Shown in pieces: positions 17,122 through 26,771 of a DNA stretch of 64,000 nucleotides (the first letter of the stretch is position 1; each line of letters starts with the position of its first letter). Source of the DNA: Paenibacillus borealis (lineage in GTDB: Bacteria; Bacillota; Bacilli; Paenibacillales; Paenibacillaceae); the NCBI RefSeq assembly GCF_000758665.1, contig NZ_CP009285.1, forward strand, positions 930,001 to 994,000, in the 5' to 3' direction. The notes beneath the pieces were generated by a model. The model saw nothing but the letters and a program-made list of their open reading frames with translations, had not been told where the DNA came from and made no database searches. The position numbers were made by a program, and so were the translations under genes.

Positions 17122-18897
17122 TTATGCTTCCATCTTCTGCGCCGTATAGAGTCTGTGGTAGAGACCGCGGCGGGCAATCAGCTCATCATGCGAGCCGCTT
17201 TCCGCAATGCCCTTATTCGAGACATACATGATGCGGTCGCAGTTCTTCACGGTGGACAGCCGGTGCGCGATGATGAACGAGGTACGTCCCTTAAGCAGCT
17301 CATTCAGGCCCTTCTGGAGCAGGCGCTCAGTCTGTGCATCAATGGAAGAAGTGGCTTCATCCAGGATGAGAATGCGCGGGTTGGCCAGCAGGGTTCTGGC
17401 GAACGAGATGAGCTGCCGCTGTCCCTGTGAGAGCTTGGAGCCGCGCTCATTAACCTCCGTCAGGTAGCCCTGGTCAAATTCACGGATGAAATCATCGGCG
17501 CAGACAGCCTTCGCAGCGGCGATGACCTCTTGCTCAGTGGCATCCGGTCTGCCGTAGCGGATATTATCCAGAATCGTCCCCGAGAAGATGAAGCTGTCCT
17601 GCAGCATAATCCCCATCTGGCTGCGCAGCGATTTCAGCGTGATCCCGGCGATATCCTGCCCGTCGATCAGGATTCTGCCGCCGGTAAGGTTATAGAAGCG
17701 CGAGATCAGATTGACGACCGTGGTTTTGCCGGCACCGGTCGGTCCGACCAGCGCGATGCTCTCTCCGGCTGCAACATCGAAGGAGATGTTCTCCAGGATG
17801 TTCAGTCCCGGATCGTAGGCGAAGGTTACATCGTCGAAGGTGACCCGGCCCTGAACGGGCGGCAGCTCCTTCGCCCCGGGAATATCGCTGACGGTTACCG
17901 GCTCATCCAGCGTTTCGAAGATACGCTCCAGATAAGCTACCGCATTGATGAAGTTGTTGTACAGCTGGGATAGATTCAGAATCGGCTGCCAGAAGCGGGC
18001 GGCATAGCTGCTCATCGCGAGAATGACACCAAGCGTCATGCTCTGCGGGTCCAGGGTCAGCAGGCCAACCAGGAAAATCATCGCTGTAACCATGGTAGAC
18101 AAGTTATCGACAGTGAACGGAATAAGGGTGTTGTAACGCAGCGCCCGCATCCACTCTGTGCGGAAATTACCAGCCAGGCGCGTAAAGACGCCCTCATTGC
18201 GCTGTTCCCGGGAGAACATCTGGGTCACGCCGATACCGCTGATGCTCTCCTGCAGATAGGCGTTCAGATTGGAGCTTTTGTTCGATACCGCCTGCCATGC
18301 CCGGCGCTGCCGGGTTTTGATGAGCAGCATGACACCGAGGAATACGGGCAATCCGGCAAGAATGACGAAGGAGAGCCGGACATCTACGGCGAACATGAAT
18401 GCAGCGATGAAGATCAGATTCACGATTTCTAGGATAAAGTTAATAATTCCGTTCGACAACACGTCGGATACCGCATTGACGTAGTTTACAACCCGGATCA
18501 GGATCTTGCCCTGCGGCCGGTCATCGTAATATTTGAACGGCAAATCCTGCAGATGCTTGAACAGATCGGTACGGATATCGAAGATAATATCCTGCCCGAC
18601 ACTGGTCATAATCCGTGAGCGGATCGTCGCCAGAATTACGCTGACAATGATCGTCGCCAGCATCAGCGCAGACCAGCCAACCAGCGCGCCCATCTCTTTG
18701 GCGGGAATGGTTACGTCTACCACATGCTGCATAATCAGCGGGGCTGATAGGGCGATAGCCGCCGACAGTGCGCTAAGCACGAATGCGAGAATCATCGGTT
18801 TCTTCTTGCGTCTGATATAGACCATGGCCCGCCGGAAATGCTTAATGTTAAACGGTGATTCCAGATTCTCATCGACATCGAATTTATTCCTGGCCAC
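17122..18897 (-). CDS. ABC exporter half-transporter, subunit 2 (canonical ATPase motifs, degenerate signature)
   Basis: A 591-residue half-transporter with six transmembrane helices in the first 320 residues and a C-terminal ATPase domain. Walker A is GPTGAGKTT, Walker B is RILILDEATSSID with the catalytic Glu, and the switch His is in IIAHRLSTVK. The signature is LSQGQ in place of LSGGQ. Its GTG start overlaps the end of the upstream half-transporter gene by 14 bases, so the two proteins are made together and very likely form a heterodimer of the BmrC/BmrD or TM287/288 kind. Such exporters remove drugs, lipids or peptides; the substrate is not known. The consensus ATP site would form from this Walker B and the partner's LSGGQ. 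Confidence 0.93.
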   Translation of the reverse strand: MARNKFDVDENLESPFNIKHFRRAMVYIRRKKKPMILAFVLSALSAAIALSAPLIMQHVVDVTIPAKEMGALVGWSALMLATIIVSVILATIRSRIMTSVGQDIIFDIRTDLFKHLQDLPFKYYDDRPQGKILIRVVNYVNAVSDVLSNGIINFILEIVNLIFIAAFMFAVDVRLSFVILAGLPVFLGVMLLIKTRQRRAWQAVSNKSSNLNAYLQESISGIGVTQMFSREQRNEGVFTRLAGNFRTEWMRALRYNTLIPFTVDNLSTMVTAMIFLVGLLTLDPQSMTLGVILAMSSYAARFWQPILNLSQLYNNFINAVAYLERIFETLDEPVTVSDIPGAKELPPVQGRVTFDDVTFAYDPGLNILENISFDVAAGESIALVGPTGAGKTTVVNLISRFYNLTGGRILIDGQDIAGITLKSLRSQMGIMLQDSFIFSGTILDNIRYGRPDATEQEVIAAAKAVCADDFIREFDQGYLTEVNERGSKLSQGQRQLISFARTLLANPRILILDEATSSIDAQTERLLQKGLNELLKGRTSFIIAHRLSTVKNCDRIMYVSNKGIAESGSHDELIARRGLYHRLYTAQKMEA

Positions 18898-20659
18898 TCT
18901 CGGTCACCTGCCTTCCAATGCCCTCGTTCTGCAGCATAAATACATCATAGTAATAACCCCGCTTAGCCAGCAGCTCGGCGTGGGTGCCTTCCTCGATCAG
19001 ACGGCCGCCATCCAGAATCAGGATGCGGTCTGCCTGGGCGGTAGTGGATACCCGCTGTGCAATGATAATCTTCGTGCAGGGATACTCCAGCTCACGCAGA
19101 CTCCGCTGAATATGCTCCTCCGTCTCCAGATCGACGGCAGACGTCGTATCATCCAGAATCAGGATCGGACGGCGGACCGCCAGCGCGCGGGCAAGCGCAA
19201 TACGCTGCTTCTGTCCTCCGGACAAGCCGACACCGCGTTCGCCGACTACCGTATCATAGCCTTCCGGCATTTTGACGATGAAGTCATGGGCCGCTGCGAG
19301 ACCGGCATAGGCCTGCGCTTCTTCTTCCGTAAGCTCGGGGTCGCCATAGGCGATGTTGCCGTCGATCGTATCGGAGAACAGGAGGACGTCCTGTGTAGCC
19401 ATCCCGATATTCCCGCGCAGTTCATCAAGCTCAAGCTCACGGACATCCCGGCCGTCTACCAGCACGCGGCCTCCGGCCACATCGTAGAACCGGGGGATCA
19501 GGTTGATCAGCGATGTCTTGCCTGAGCCTGTAGCGCCCATAATGGCGATCGTTTCGCCGGGTTCAACCGTGAAGCTCAGATCATCGAGCACGGTAGCGCT
19601 GTCATATTTGAACCGGACATGCTCGAACTCAATCCGGCCCTCATAGCGGCGGTTCTCTGTGACATTATGCTCGTTCACAATAGCGGGGCGGGCATAATAG
19701 ATATCGACGATTTTGGATAAGCTGGCAAAGAAACGCTGGATATCATTGATAATGATCCCGATATTGCGCATAGGGTTGGATACCGCCCAGATTAGCGAGG
19801 AGAAGGCTGCGAACTCACCAAAGGTGATCCGGCCGTGCATCAGGAAGTAGCCGCCGGCCAGCATCAGAATGACATTGAAGGCTTGGGCGAAGGATTCCAG
19901 ATAAGGAAAGTAATCAAGCCAGACTAGGGCCGCTTTCTTGTTCGCCACAGAGTAGTTGACATTCTTCTCCGTGAATTTGGCAATCTCAAACTCTTCACGG
20001 GCGAAAGCCTTGACTACACGGTTGCCTGAAATGTTCTCCTGTGTCGTCGTGTTAAGCTGGGACAGCCGCTCGCGCAGATCAATGTACATGGGACGGACAC
20101 GTTTGGCGAAGATAAAGGCCACGACAAAAATCGGTGGCGACAGGATCAGCATCCACAGCGTCAGCTGGACATCGATTGTAAGGAAATAGATGACGGCTGC
20201 CAGAAAAATCGTCAGCGATTCAATGATCGTCTTGAAAATCCAAGCCATCGAATGCCGGACCATATCCAGATCGCCTGTCATCTTGGTCATAAGATCACCG
20301 GTACGGTTGCGGTCATAATACTCCCGGTCCTGCCCCTGAATCTTGTTGTACAAATAAATGCGGATGTTGTACATCATATTCTGGGAGGATATTTCGTACT
20401 GCATGGTCGTTAGATAAGCCAGACCTGTGCGGAGCAGGGAAAAGCCGATCATGCCCAGGCAGAGCGCGATGAGCAGACCCCTCTCTGTAGCAAGATTCTG
20501 CCCTGCATGGTCGCCGGCTATAAACGTATCGACGATGCGCTGGCTGAGGTACGGGTTCACAATCGTGAGACTTGAGCCCACTACGGAGAGACAAAGCGCC
20601 ACGATATACCGTGCCCGGTTGCCCTCCAGGTTCTGCCACAGCCATTTTAGTTCAAACAT
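18884..20659 (-). CDS. ABC exporter half-transporter, subunit 1 (degenerate ATP site)
   Basis: A 591-residue half-transporter with six N-terminal membrane helices and an ATPase domain. Walker A (GATGSGKTS) and the signature (LSGGQKQR) are normal. Walker B reads LILDDTTSAVD, with Asp in place of the catalytic Glu, and the switch histidine is Gln (IIIAQRVSTT). These are the marks of the non-hydrolysing site in asymmetric heterodimeric exporters. I chose the ATG at 20659, preceded by AGGTGATC, over an in-frame start 11 codons upstream without a site. It is the first gene of the two-gene minus-strand operon and is divergent from the amino-acid permease. Confidence 0.93.
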   Translation of the reverse strand: MFELKWLWQNLEGNRARYIVALCLSVVGSSLTIVNPYLSQRIVDTFIAGDHAGQNLATERGLLIALCLGMIGFSLLRTGLAYLTTMQYEISSQNMMYNIRIYLYNKIQGQDREYYDRNRTGDLMTKMTGDLDMVRHSMAWIFKTIIESLTIFLAAVIYFLTIDVQLTLWMLILSPPIFVVAFIFAKRVRPMYIDLRERLSQLNTTTQENISGNRVVKAFAREEFEIAKFTEKNVNYSVANKKAALVWLDYFPYLESFAQAFNVILMLAGGYFLMHGRITFGEFAAFSSLIWAVSNPMRNIGIIINDIQRFFASLSKIVDIYYARPAIVNEHNVTENRRYEGRIEFEHVRFKYDSATVLDDLSFTVEPGETIAIMGATGSGKTSLINLIPRFYDVAGGRVLVDGRDVRELELDELRGNIGMATQDVLLFSDTIDGNIAYGDPELTEEEAQAYAGLAAAHDFIVKMPEGYDTVVGERGVGLSGGQKQRIALARALAVRRPILILDDTTSAVDLETEEHIQRSLRELEYPCTKIIIAQRVSTTAQADRILILDGGRLIEEGTHAELLAKRGYYYDVFMLQNEGIGRQVTESGQE

Positions 20660-20892
20660 CTGATCACCTGCTTCTGTTTTTCTTATTTTCATGTAAATAA
20701 ATCAAAGTGATTATAACACTATGAAACAAAATGTATAGGTTTACGGCCAATTTTGTTGTTACAATCGAACGAACTTTTGGTGGAGTAATTCTGCATTGCG
20801 TTAATGTATGTCACAGCTTACAATGATTCTGACATATTATGATAGATTAGTGTTTTACACATGCAGGGAATACATAGAGGGGGAGCATTTTT

Positions 20893-22278
20893 TTGGAAGC
20901 GAAACAGTTAACAAGAGGGCTTAAGCCGCGGCATATCGAGCTGATCGCACTCGGGGGCACGATTGGCGTAGGGTTGTTCATGGGCTCTGCAAGTACGATT
21001 AAGTGGGCAGGGCCGTCGGTGCTGCTGGCCTATCTTTTGGCGGGAATAATCATGTTTTTTGTGATGCGGATTATGGGGGAGATGCTGGTGCTCGAACCGG
21101 TCACCGGCTCGTTTGCCACCTTTGCCCACAAATATATCAGTCCGCTGGCCGGATTTCTAACGGCCTGGAGCTATTGGTTCCTCTGGGTGACTGTAGGGAT
21201 GGCGGAGGTTACGGCAATCGGAATCTACGTGGGGTACTGGTTTCCTGAAATCCCGCAGTGGATTCCGGCTCTTATCGGTGTAGGTATTATTGCGGCGGCC
21301 AATCTGGCAGCGGTGAAATTGTACGGGGAGTTTGAATTCTGGTTCGCGATGATCAAGGTGGTCGCCATTGTCGTGATGCTGGTGATTGGAACCGGAGTAA
21401 TCTTCTTTGGCCTGGGAAATGGCGGAGAGCCGCTCGGCTTGTCGAATCTGTATAGCCATGGAGGGTTCTTTGCCGGAGGACTGAAGGGCTTCCTGTTTGC
21501 GCTCTGCATTGTCACGGCTGCCTATCAGGGGATTGAGCTGGTGGGAATTACAGCAGGCGAAGCGGAGGATCCTAAGCGTACGTTGCGCAAAGCGATCAAG
21601 AATATCATCTGGCGCATTCTGATTTTCTACGTGGGGGCAATCTTCATCATTGTAACGATTTATCCATGGAACGAAATTGGCGAAATCGGCAGTCCATTCG
21701 TGATGACCTTCGCCAAGGTAGGGATCGTCGGCGCTGCGGGCATCATCAACTTTGTCGTGCTGACAGCGGCTATGTCAGGCTGCAACAGCGGAATCTACAG
21801 TGCGGGCAGAATGCTGTACACCTTAGCCCAGAACGGACAGGCTCCGAAGTTCTTCGGGAAGGTCTCGGCAAGCGGAGTTCCCAGAAACAGTATTATTACA
21901 ACAATCTCCCTGCTGCTGGTCGGTGTACTGTTCAATTACCTTATGCCGGATTCCAAGCTGTTTCTCTATATTTACAGCGCCAGTGTGCTTCCGGGAATGA
22001 TTCCCTGGTTTGCGCTGGCCTTCAGCCAGTTCAGATTCAGGGATCGCTGGAAGGGTGAAATGGCGGAGCATCCGTTCAAATCCCGGCTGTTCCCTATAAG
22101 CAACTACATTATTATTATCTTCCTGTCGCTCGTGATCATCGGCATGTGGTTCAACCCGGATACCCATCTGTCGCTGATTGTGGGGGCTTCGTTCCTGGAC
22201 ATTGTTGTTGCAGGCTATTATGCCTTCGGGATCGGGAAGCGCGGGCGGCCGGAGGAGCCAGGGAAGCTTAGAGGATAA
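20893..22278 (+). CDS. Amino acid permease, APC superfamily (AAT family)
   Basis: A 461-residue transporter with 12 predicted membrane helices. The family signature is clear in [27 protein letters not shown] (helix 1) and in [24 protein letters not shown] and [20 protein letters not shown]. It resembles the B. subtilis YbgF/AapA/YtnA group of proton-coupled amino acid importers; the specific amino acid cannot be told. The start is a TTG at 20893 with GAGGGGGAG about seven bases upstream. It is a single gene closed by a strong terminator. Confidence 0.92.
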   Translation: MEAKQLTRGLKPRHIELIALGGTIGVGLFMGSASTIKWAGPSVLLAYLLAGIIMFFVMRIMGEMLVLEPVTGSFATFAHKYISPLAGFLTAWSYWFLWVTVGMAEVTAIGIYVGYWFPEIPQWIPALIGVGIIAAANLAAVKLYGEFEFWFAMIKVVAIVVMLVIGTGVIFFGLGNGGEPLGLSNLYSHGGFFAGGLKGFLFALCIVTAAYQGIELVGITAGEAEDPKRTLRKAIKNIIWRILIFYVGAIFIIVTIYPWNEIGEIGSPFVMTFAKVGIVGAAGIINFVVLTAAMSGCNSGIYSAGRMLYTLAQNGQAPKFFGKVSASGVPRNSIITTISLLLVGVLFNYLMPDSKLFLYIYSASVLPGMIPWFALAFSQFRFRDRWKGEMAEHPFKSRLFPISNYIIIIFLSLVIIGMWFNPDTHLSLIVGASFLDIVVAGYYAFGIGKRGRPEEPGKLRG

Positions 22279-22281
22279 TAC

Positions 22282-22321
22282 AAGAGCCTGTCTCCAATAA
22301 ATTGGGGACAGGCTCTTTTTT
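22282..22321 (+). terminator. Rho-independent terminator after the amino acid permease
   Basis: AAGAGCCTGTC.CCAAT and ATTGG.GACAGGCTCTT form a stem of about 16 base pairs followed by six T. It is the strongest terminator in this part of the window. Confidence 0.95.
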
Positions 22322-22398
22322 AGAACCACTTGTATAGAAATGTCGCCGGAATCCATTGCCGGCAGAATTGAGACTTATAGATAAACACTGTATCGGCC

Positions 22399-22580
22399 TA
22401 ATGTTGTACGTAATGCAACTTTGGCTCATAGATACCCGTGTGTTTGAGAGTATTGTTGTACGAAAATACAAGAATTTCCCCGTTACATTGCTTGAAACCG
22501 AAGAAATGCTGTATTTTGTGCAACAATTCTGGTTTACGGCCGGTTTTTCGAAGGAAATGTTGTATTTTGAGCAGGAATCC
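22399..22580 (-). repeat. Dispersed ~180-bp intergenic repeat, copy C (inverted)
   Basis: Read on the minus strand this matches copies A (12015) and B (26772) end to end, for example AAAATACAACATTT, AATTGTTGCACAAAATACAG and AAATTCTTGTATTTTC. It is the most diverged of the three. It keeps the CGGGTATCTATGA block of copy A, which copy B has lost. It fills most of the gap between the permease terminator and the end of the DUF4003 gene. Confidence 0.82.
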
Positions 22581-22623
22581 CCAAAAATAACCGGTCTCTG
22601 CCTCACTCGGCAGGCCCATAAGT

Positions 22624-23613
22624 TTAATTCGAAGAAGACGCAGCCGCAGCAGCGGAGGATGCGGCTGCAACCGCAATAGCCGTCTGCTGGGCAATGATGA
22701 TATTAGTAATACTGGTGGATAACGCGGAAGTGATGATGCCGCTCTTTACGTCATCGATATATTTATAGGATACGAGTGCCGCAGACAGCAGGAGCAGCTC
22801 CTGCTTGTTAATCGACCAATTTCCGAAGCCCTTCCGGGTACGCAGAAACTCATAGGTTTCAGAGACATCATTCACGAGTCCAGTCTGGTCATAAGGGAGC
22901 AGCGACAGTATGCCAAGCGAAGGAAGGGTATATTCCTTGTCCATGCGGATGTCCTGTGCACGGAAGGCCTCGCGCAAGCTGAGCACCCGGTCGGCAGGTC
23001 CGGCGGCTTCCTCCCCAAGCAACAGCACCTGCGTCAGAGCCTGAACGCTGTTTCCGGAGAAGAACTCGGGTTTCAGAGTGACATAGAGCTGTTCCAGGCG
23101 TTCTACTCCGTGTTCGACCCCGATACCGGATATTCCGAGCATTGCGGCGAAGATATAGTCGTCCTGTCCGGTTAAGAAGGGATGCTTCGCTCGCATGCCA
23201 TCGAAGAATGCCTTCGTCCGTTCGATCACCTGGACATATTGATCTGAGGTGGTATGGGCAGCGATCTGATAGGCGGCAATGACGAGATAGTCAGAAGCCC
23301 TGAATTTGACATCCTTCATCAAATCATATACGGCTAACGTCTCGGCAAGCTGCTGCTCCGGTTTAGCGGACAGAGAGAGCAGGGTGGCGATGCTGATGGC
23401 TGAAGTCCCGCGGAAAGAAGAGAACATCCGGGTGTTCTCCTTAATCAGCTCATGGTTCGCACGGATGGCATCCTGATCAGCTGTTTTGTTCTCCACTGTG
23501 TAGAGCAAGGCTGCCAGGCGGTTTACCTGAACATTTTGCCAGGGGAATGCCTTTTTGATCCTCTGCGTGTTCTCAGCAAACAGTTCAAGTCTTGCCAGGT
23601 ATTGTTCCTTCAT
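22624..23613 (-). CDS. DUF4003 family protein
   Basis: A 329-residue soluble, mostly helical protein of the DUF4003 family, recognised from NTRMFSSFRGTSAISIATLLSLS, ASDYLVIAAYQIA, HPFLTGQDDYIFAAMLG and the regular helical repeats. The C-terminus ends in an alanine/serine-rich tail (IAVAAASSAAAAASSSN). Members are common in Bacillota and have no known function. GAGAGGTGT precedes the ATG. The gene stands alone, divergent from the GH94 phosphorylase. Confidence 0.88.
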   Translation of the reverse strand: MKEQYLARLELFAENTQRIKKAFPWQNVQVNRLAALLYTVENKTADQDAIRANHELIKENTRMFSSFRGTSAISIATLLSLSAKPEQQLAETLAVYDLMKDVKFRASDYLVIAAYQIAAHTTSDQYVQVIERTKAFFDGMRAKHPFLTGQDDYIFAAMLGISGIGVEHGVERLEQLYVTLKPEFFSGNSVQALTQVLLLGEEAAGPADRVLSLREAFRAQDIRMDKEYTLPSLGILSLLPYDQTGLVNDVSETYEFLRTRKGFGNWSINKQELLLLSAALVSYKYIDDVKSGIITSALSTSITNIIIAQQTAIAVAAASSAAAAASSSN

Positions 23614-23779
23614 CGGTTACACCTCTCATCTATACTTGGACACTTGGGTTCATTCTACTATAAAAATCCAGAATGCCCAAAACGGATCAAATCTCATAGA
23701 CTTGCCCCCAAACCTATGAGAGCGTATTCTTGAACATAGACAAGGTACATTAGCGAATAAAAAAAACTGGAAGAGAGGC

Positions 23780-26173
23780 ATGAGAGTGATAAGAGCATCT
23801 GAAGATAATGAATATTATGAGTTGTCGAGTCCGACTATTCTCCCCAAGGCTTCGGGCTTCCTATGGAATGAGCAGATGATGATTCATATGAATTGCCGCG
23901 GGTATGCGGTAGCCCAGTTTATGCAGCCGGAACCTGCCAAGTATTCCTATGCCCCGAATCTGGAAGCCAAGACCTTCATGCAGCCGGAGCAGCCTTATTA
24001 TGCCCACCACCCCGGCCGTTTTGTCTATGTGAAGGACGAGGAGAACGGAGAGGTGTTCTCTGCCCCTTATGAGCCTGTTCGCACGCCGCCTGATCACTAC
24101 ACCTTTGCTGTTGGCAAACATAATATTGTGTGGAAAATAGAGAAGAGCGGTATCGCCATCGAGATGACGCTGAGCCTGCCCAAAGATGAGCCGATGGAGC
24201 TGTGGCGGGTGAAGGTAACCAATCTGTCTTCCGCTCCAAGAACAATAAGCATCTACCCTTACTTTACCATTGGCTATATGTCATGGATGAATCAGTCCGG
24301 TGAGTATAAGGAAGCTTTGCAGGGAATTGTCGCTACAGCCGTTACGCCTTACCAGAAATATCAGGAATACGACAGAATCAAACGGCTGAAGGACAAGACC
24401 TTCCTCCTGGCCGACCACGCCCCCGCGTCCTGGGAAGTGAACCAGGAAGCATTCGAAGGGGAAGGCGGGATCAGTTCCCCGTCTGCACTGAGAAGCAGTC
24501 TGTTATCCCGGGGAGAATCCCGGTATGAATCACCGGTAGCAGTTCTGCAGTATCAGCTCGGTCTGGAGCCTGGTGAGGAGCGCGAGTACCGGTTCATCTT
24601 CGGTCCGGCTCAGACGGAGCAGGAGATCGCTGATATCCGCCAGCGGATGTTCCTGGATAAAGCAGCCGCCGGTGAAGACGGATTTACGCTCGCGGAACGG
24701 GAGTATGCGGAATATATCGCGGAAGGCAGAGGCTGCATTGAAATCGCGACTCCGGATGCGGATCTTGATAATCTGGTGAACCACTGGCTGCCCCGGCAGA
24801 TGTACTATCACGGGCAGACCAACCGCCTGACGACGGACCCCCAGACCCGGAATTATCTGCAGGATAATATGGGCATGAGTTATATTAAGCCGCAGATGGC
24901 AAGACAGGCTTTCCTGACTGCTCTTAGCCAGCAGGCGGCAAGCGGAGCCATGCCGGATGGCATTATTTTGCATGAAGCCGCTGAACTGAAGTATATCAAT
25001 CAGGTCCCGCATACGGACCATTGTGTCTGGCTGCCCATTTGCCTCAGTACCTATCTGGATGAGACGGATGATTACAGCATTCTGGAAGAGATCGTCCCTT
25101 ATGCGGGCGGTGAGGAAACCGGATCAGTCTTCGAACATATCGACCGGGCGATGCACTGGCTGATTCATGAGCGGGATGAACGGGGTCTGAATTATATCAA
25201 TCAGGGCGACTGGTGTGATCCGATGAATATGGTAGGCTACCGGGGCAAAGGGGTTTCCGGGTGGCTGACGATAGCTACGGCGTATGCTTGCATGATCTGG
25301 GCAGACATTTGTGATCGCAGCGGCCGGCTGGAGACGGGCAAGGCATTCCGCCTTTCGGCAGACGAGACGAATGCTATAGTTAATCAGTATTTCTGGGACG
25401 GCGAGTGGTATGCGCGGGGAATCACCGATGATAATGTCGTGTTCGGAATCAGTGAAGATAAGGAAGGGCGGATCTTCATTAACCCCCAAGGCTGGGCACT
25501 GCTTAGCGGGGCAGCTGATGAAGAGAAGCAGCAGAAGCTGATGAAGTCGGTCCGCGAACAGCTGGAGACACCATACGGAGTGGAAAAGCTCGCACCATCC
25601 TATACCGCCATGCGTGAGGATGTGGGCCGGGTTACGCAGAAGCATCCGGGCACCGCCGAGAACGGTGCAGTCTATAATCATGCCGCAGCGTTCTATATCT
25701 ACGGTCTGTATGCGGTGGGAGAGCAGGATCAGGCGTACCGCCTGCTGCGCAAAATGATCCCGGGACCCGATATTGAGGATATTATCAGACGGGGCCAATT
25801 GCCTGTGTTCATCCCTAACTATTACCGCGGCGCATACAAGCAATTCCCGAAGACTGCCGGACGCTCCAGCCATCTGTTTAATACCGGCACCGTTCCGTGG
25901 GTGTACCGTTGCCTGATTGACGGTCTGTTCGGACTCCAGGGCACGCGCGAAGGACTGGAGGTGAAGCCGCAGCTTCCTTCCGATTGGCCGGAAGTTACGG
26001 TTAAACGTAACTTCAGAGGTGTAGAGCTGCACATCAAGATGCAGCGTGAAGCGGGCGTAACGGCAACAGAAGTGTATCTGGACGGCCAGTTAGTGGAGGA
26101 TGGTATCCTTAAGGATCTGAAATCCGGTATGGAGTATACTGTGCTGGTTAAGATTCCGCCAAGCAATGCCTGA
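23780..26173 (+). CDS. Glycoside hydrolase family 94 phosphorylase (cellobiose/cellobionate-phosphorylase-like)
   Basis: A 797-residue intracellular enzyme of the GH94 family, which splits beta-linked disaccharides with inorganic phosphate to give a sugar 1-phosphate. The N-terminal beta-sandwich (about 1-270) leads into the (alpha/alpha)6 barrel. Key stretches are YLQDNMGMSYIKPQMAR, GAMPDGI, the catalytic-acid region QGDWCDPMNMVG (the general acid is probably Asp477) and the C-terminal FPKTAGRSSHLFNTGTVPW (phosphate-binding region). The DWCDP variant in place of DWND, as I recall it, points to the cellobionic-acid-phosphorylase side of the family, but this is uncertain. There is no signal peptide. 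GAAGAGAGG lies upstream of the start. The gene is monocistronic between DUF4003 and a terminator. Confidence 0.88.
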   Translation: MRVIRASEDNEYYELSSPTILPKASGFLWNEQMMIHMNCRGYAVAQFMQPEPAKYSYAPNLEAKTFMQPEQPYYAHHPGRFVYVKDEENGEVFSAPYEPVRTPPDHYTFAVGKHNIVWKIEKSGIAIEMTLSLPKDEPMELWRVKVTNLSSAPRTISIYPYFTIGYMSWMNQSGEYKEALQGIVATAVTPYQKYQEYDRIKRLKDKTFLLADHAPASWEVNQEAFEGEGGISSPSALRSSLLSRGESRYESPVAVLQYQLGLEPGEEREYRFIFGPAQTEQEIADIRQRMFLDKAAAGEDGFTLAEREYAEYIAEGRGCIEIATPDADLDNLVNHWLPRQMYYHGQTNRLTTDPQTRNYLQDNMGMSYIKPQMARQAFLTALSQQAASGAMPDGIILHEAAELKYINQVPHTDHCVWLPICLSTYLDETDDYSILEEIVPYAGGEETGSVFEHIDRAMHWLIHERDERGLNYINQGDWCDPMNMVGYRGKGVSGWLTIATAYACMIWADICDRSGRLETGKAFRLSADETNAIVNQYFWDGEWYARGITDDNVVFGISEDKEGRIFINPQGWALLSGAADEEKQQKLMKSVREQLETPYGVEKLAPSYTAMREDVGRVTQKHPGTAENGAVYNHAAAFYIYGLYAVGEQDQAYRLLRKMIPGPDIEDIIRRGQLPVFIPNYYRGAYKQFPKTAGRSSHLFNTGTVPWVYRCLIDGLFGLQGTREGLEVKPQLPSDWPEVTVKRNFRGVELHIKMQREAGVTATEVYLDGQLVEDGILKDLKSGMEYTVLVKIPPSNA

Positions 26174-26194
26174 TAGAAACATATAATATATGAA

Positions 26195-26226
26195 AAGGCC
26201 GGAACTCAGGAAGATTCCGGCCTTCT
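26195..26226 (+). terminator. Probable terminator after the GH94 gene
   Basis: AAGGCCGGAA and TTCCGGCCTT form a perfect ten-base-pair stem with a ten-base loop. The following T run is weak (CTTCTTCG). Confidence 0.7.
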
Positions 26227-26244
26227 TCGATAGGGAGGAATATA

Positions 26245-26700
26245 GTGAGAGAGAAACTGGCCGCGGGTGGGCTGGACAAGTCCATCGCCGAGCTTGCAGG
26301 CACAAGTAATCATACAGTATTAGCCGTCTGGGCTGCGGACTGTGCAGAACGCGTGCTGCCCTATCTGGAGGCAGCATGCCCGGAAGACAAGCGGCCCCGG
26401 CAAGCGGTTGAAGCCGCACGCGCCTGGGTGCGCGGTGAGCTTAAGATGATTGCAGCCCGCCAGGCTGCGTTTGCCGCTCATTCGGCGGCCCGTGACGCCG
26501 GTCCGGCAGAGGCCTGCGCTGCAGCCCGCGCTGCCGGACATGCGGCGGCAACTGCGCATGTTGCCACCCATGCAGTGCATGCCGCAACCTATGCCGTCAA
26601 GGCTGTTCATGCCGCAGCGGCTCCTGCCGGAGCCGAACTCGCCGTCACGCAGGAGCGTGAATGGCAATACCGGCATTTGGCCCAGCTGAATGAAGAGTGA
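26245..26700 (+). CDS. Alanine-rich Imm5-like (putative immunity) protein
   Basis: A 151-residue soluble helical protein, strikingly rich in Ala and His. The pattern AVWAADCAERVLPYLEAACPEDKRPRQAVEAARAWVRGEL followed by repeated AARAAGHAAATAHVATHA matches proteins annotated as putative immunity protein (Imm5-like) in Bacillota. That label was given by association with polymorphic toxins; no toxin gene is nearby here, so the role is unproven. The GTG start follows GGGAGGAATATA. The gene lies 72 bases after the GH94 gene and just past its terminator-like hairpin, so it may be transcribed by read-through or alone. Confidence 0.75.
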   Translation: MREKLAAGGLDKSIAELAGTSNHTVLAVWAADCAERVLPYLEAACPEDKRPRQAVEAARAWVRGELKMIAARQAAFAAHSAARDAGPAEACAAARAAGHAAATAHVATHAVHAATYAVKAVHAAAAPAGAELAVTQEREWQYRHLAQLNEE

Positions 26701-26771
26701 CTAGTTAAGAGGGAGGACTGATGGAGGGACCTCCTTCCATTCTTTTCGCATCAGTCAGGTACGATGACCTG

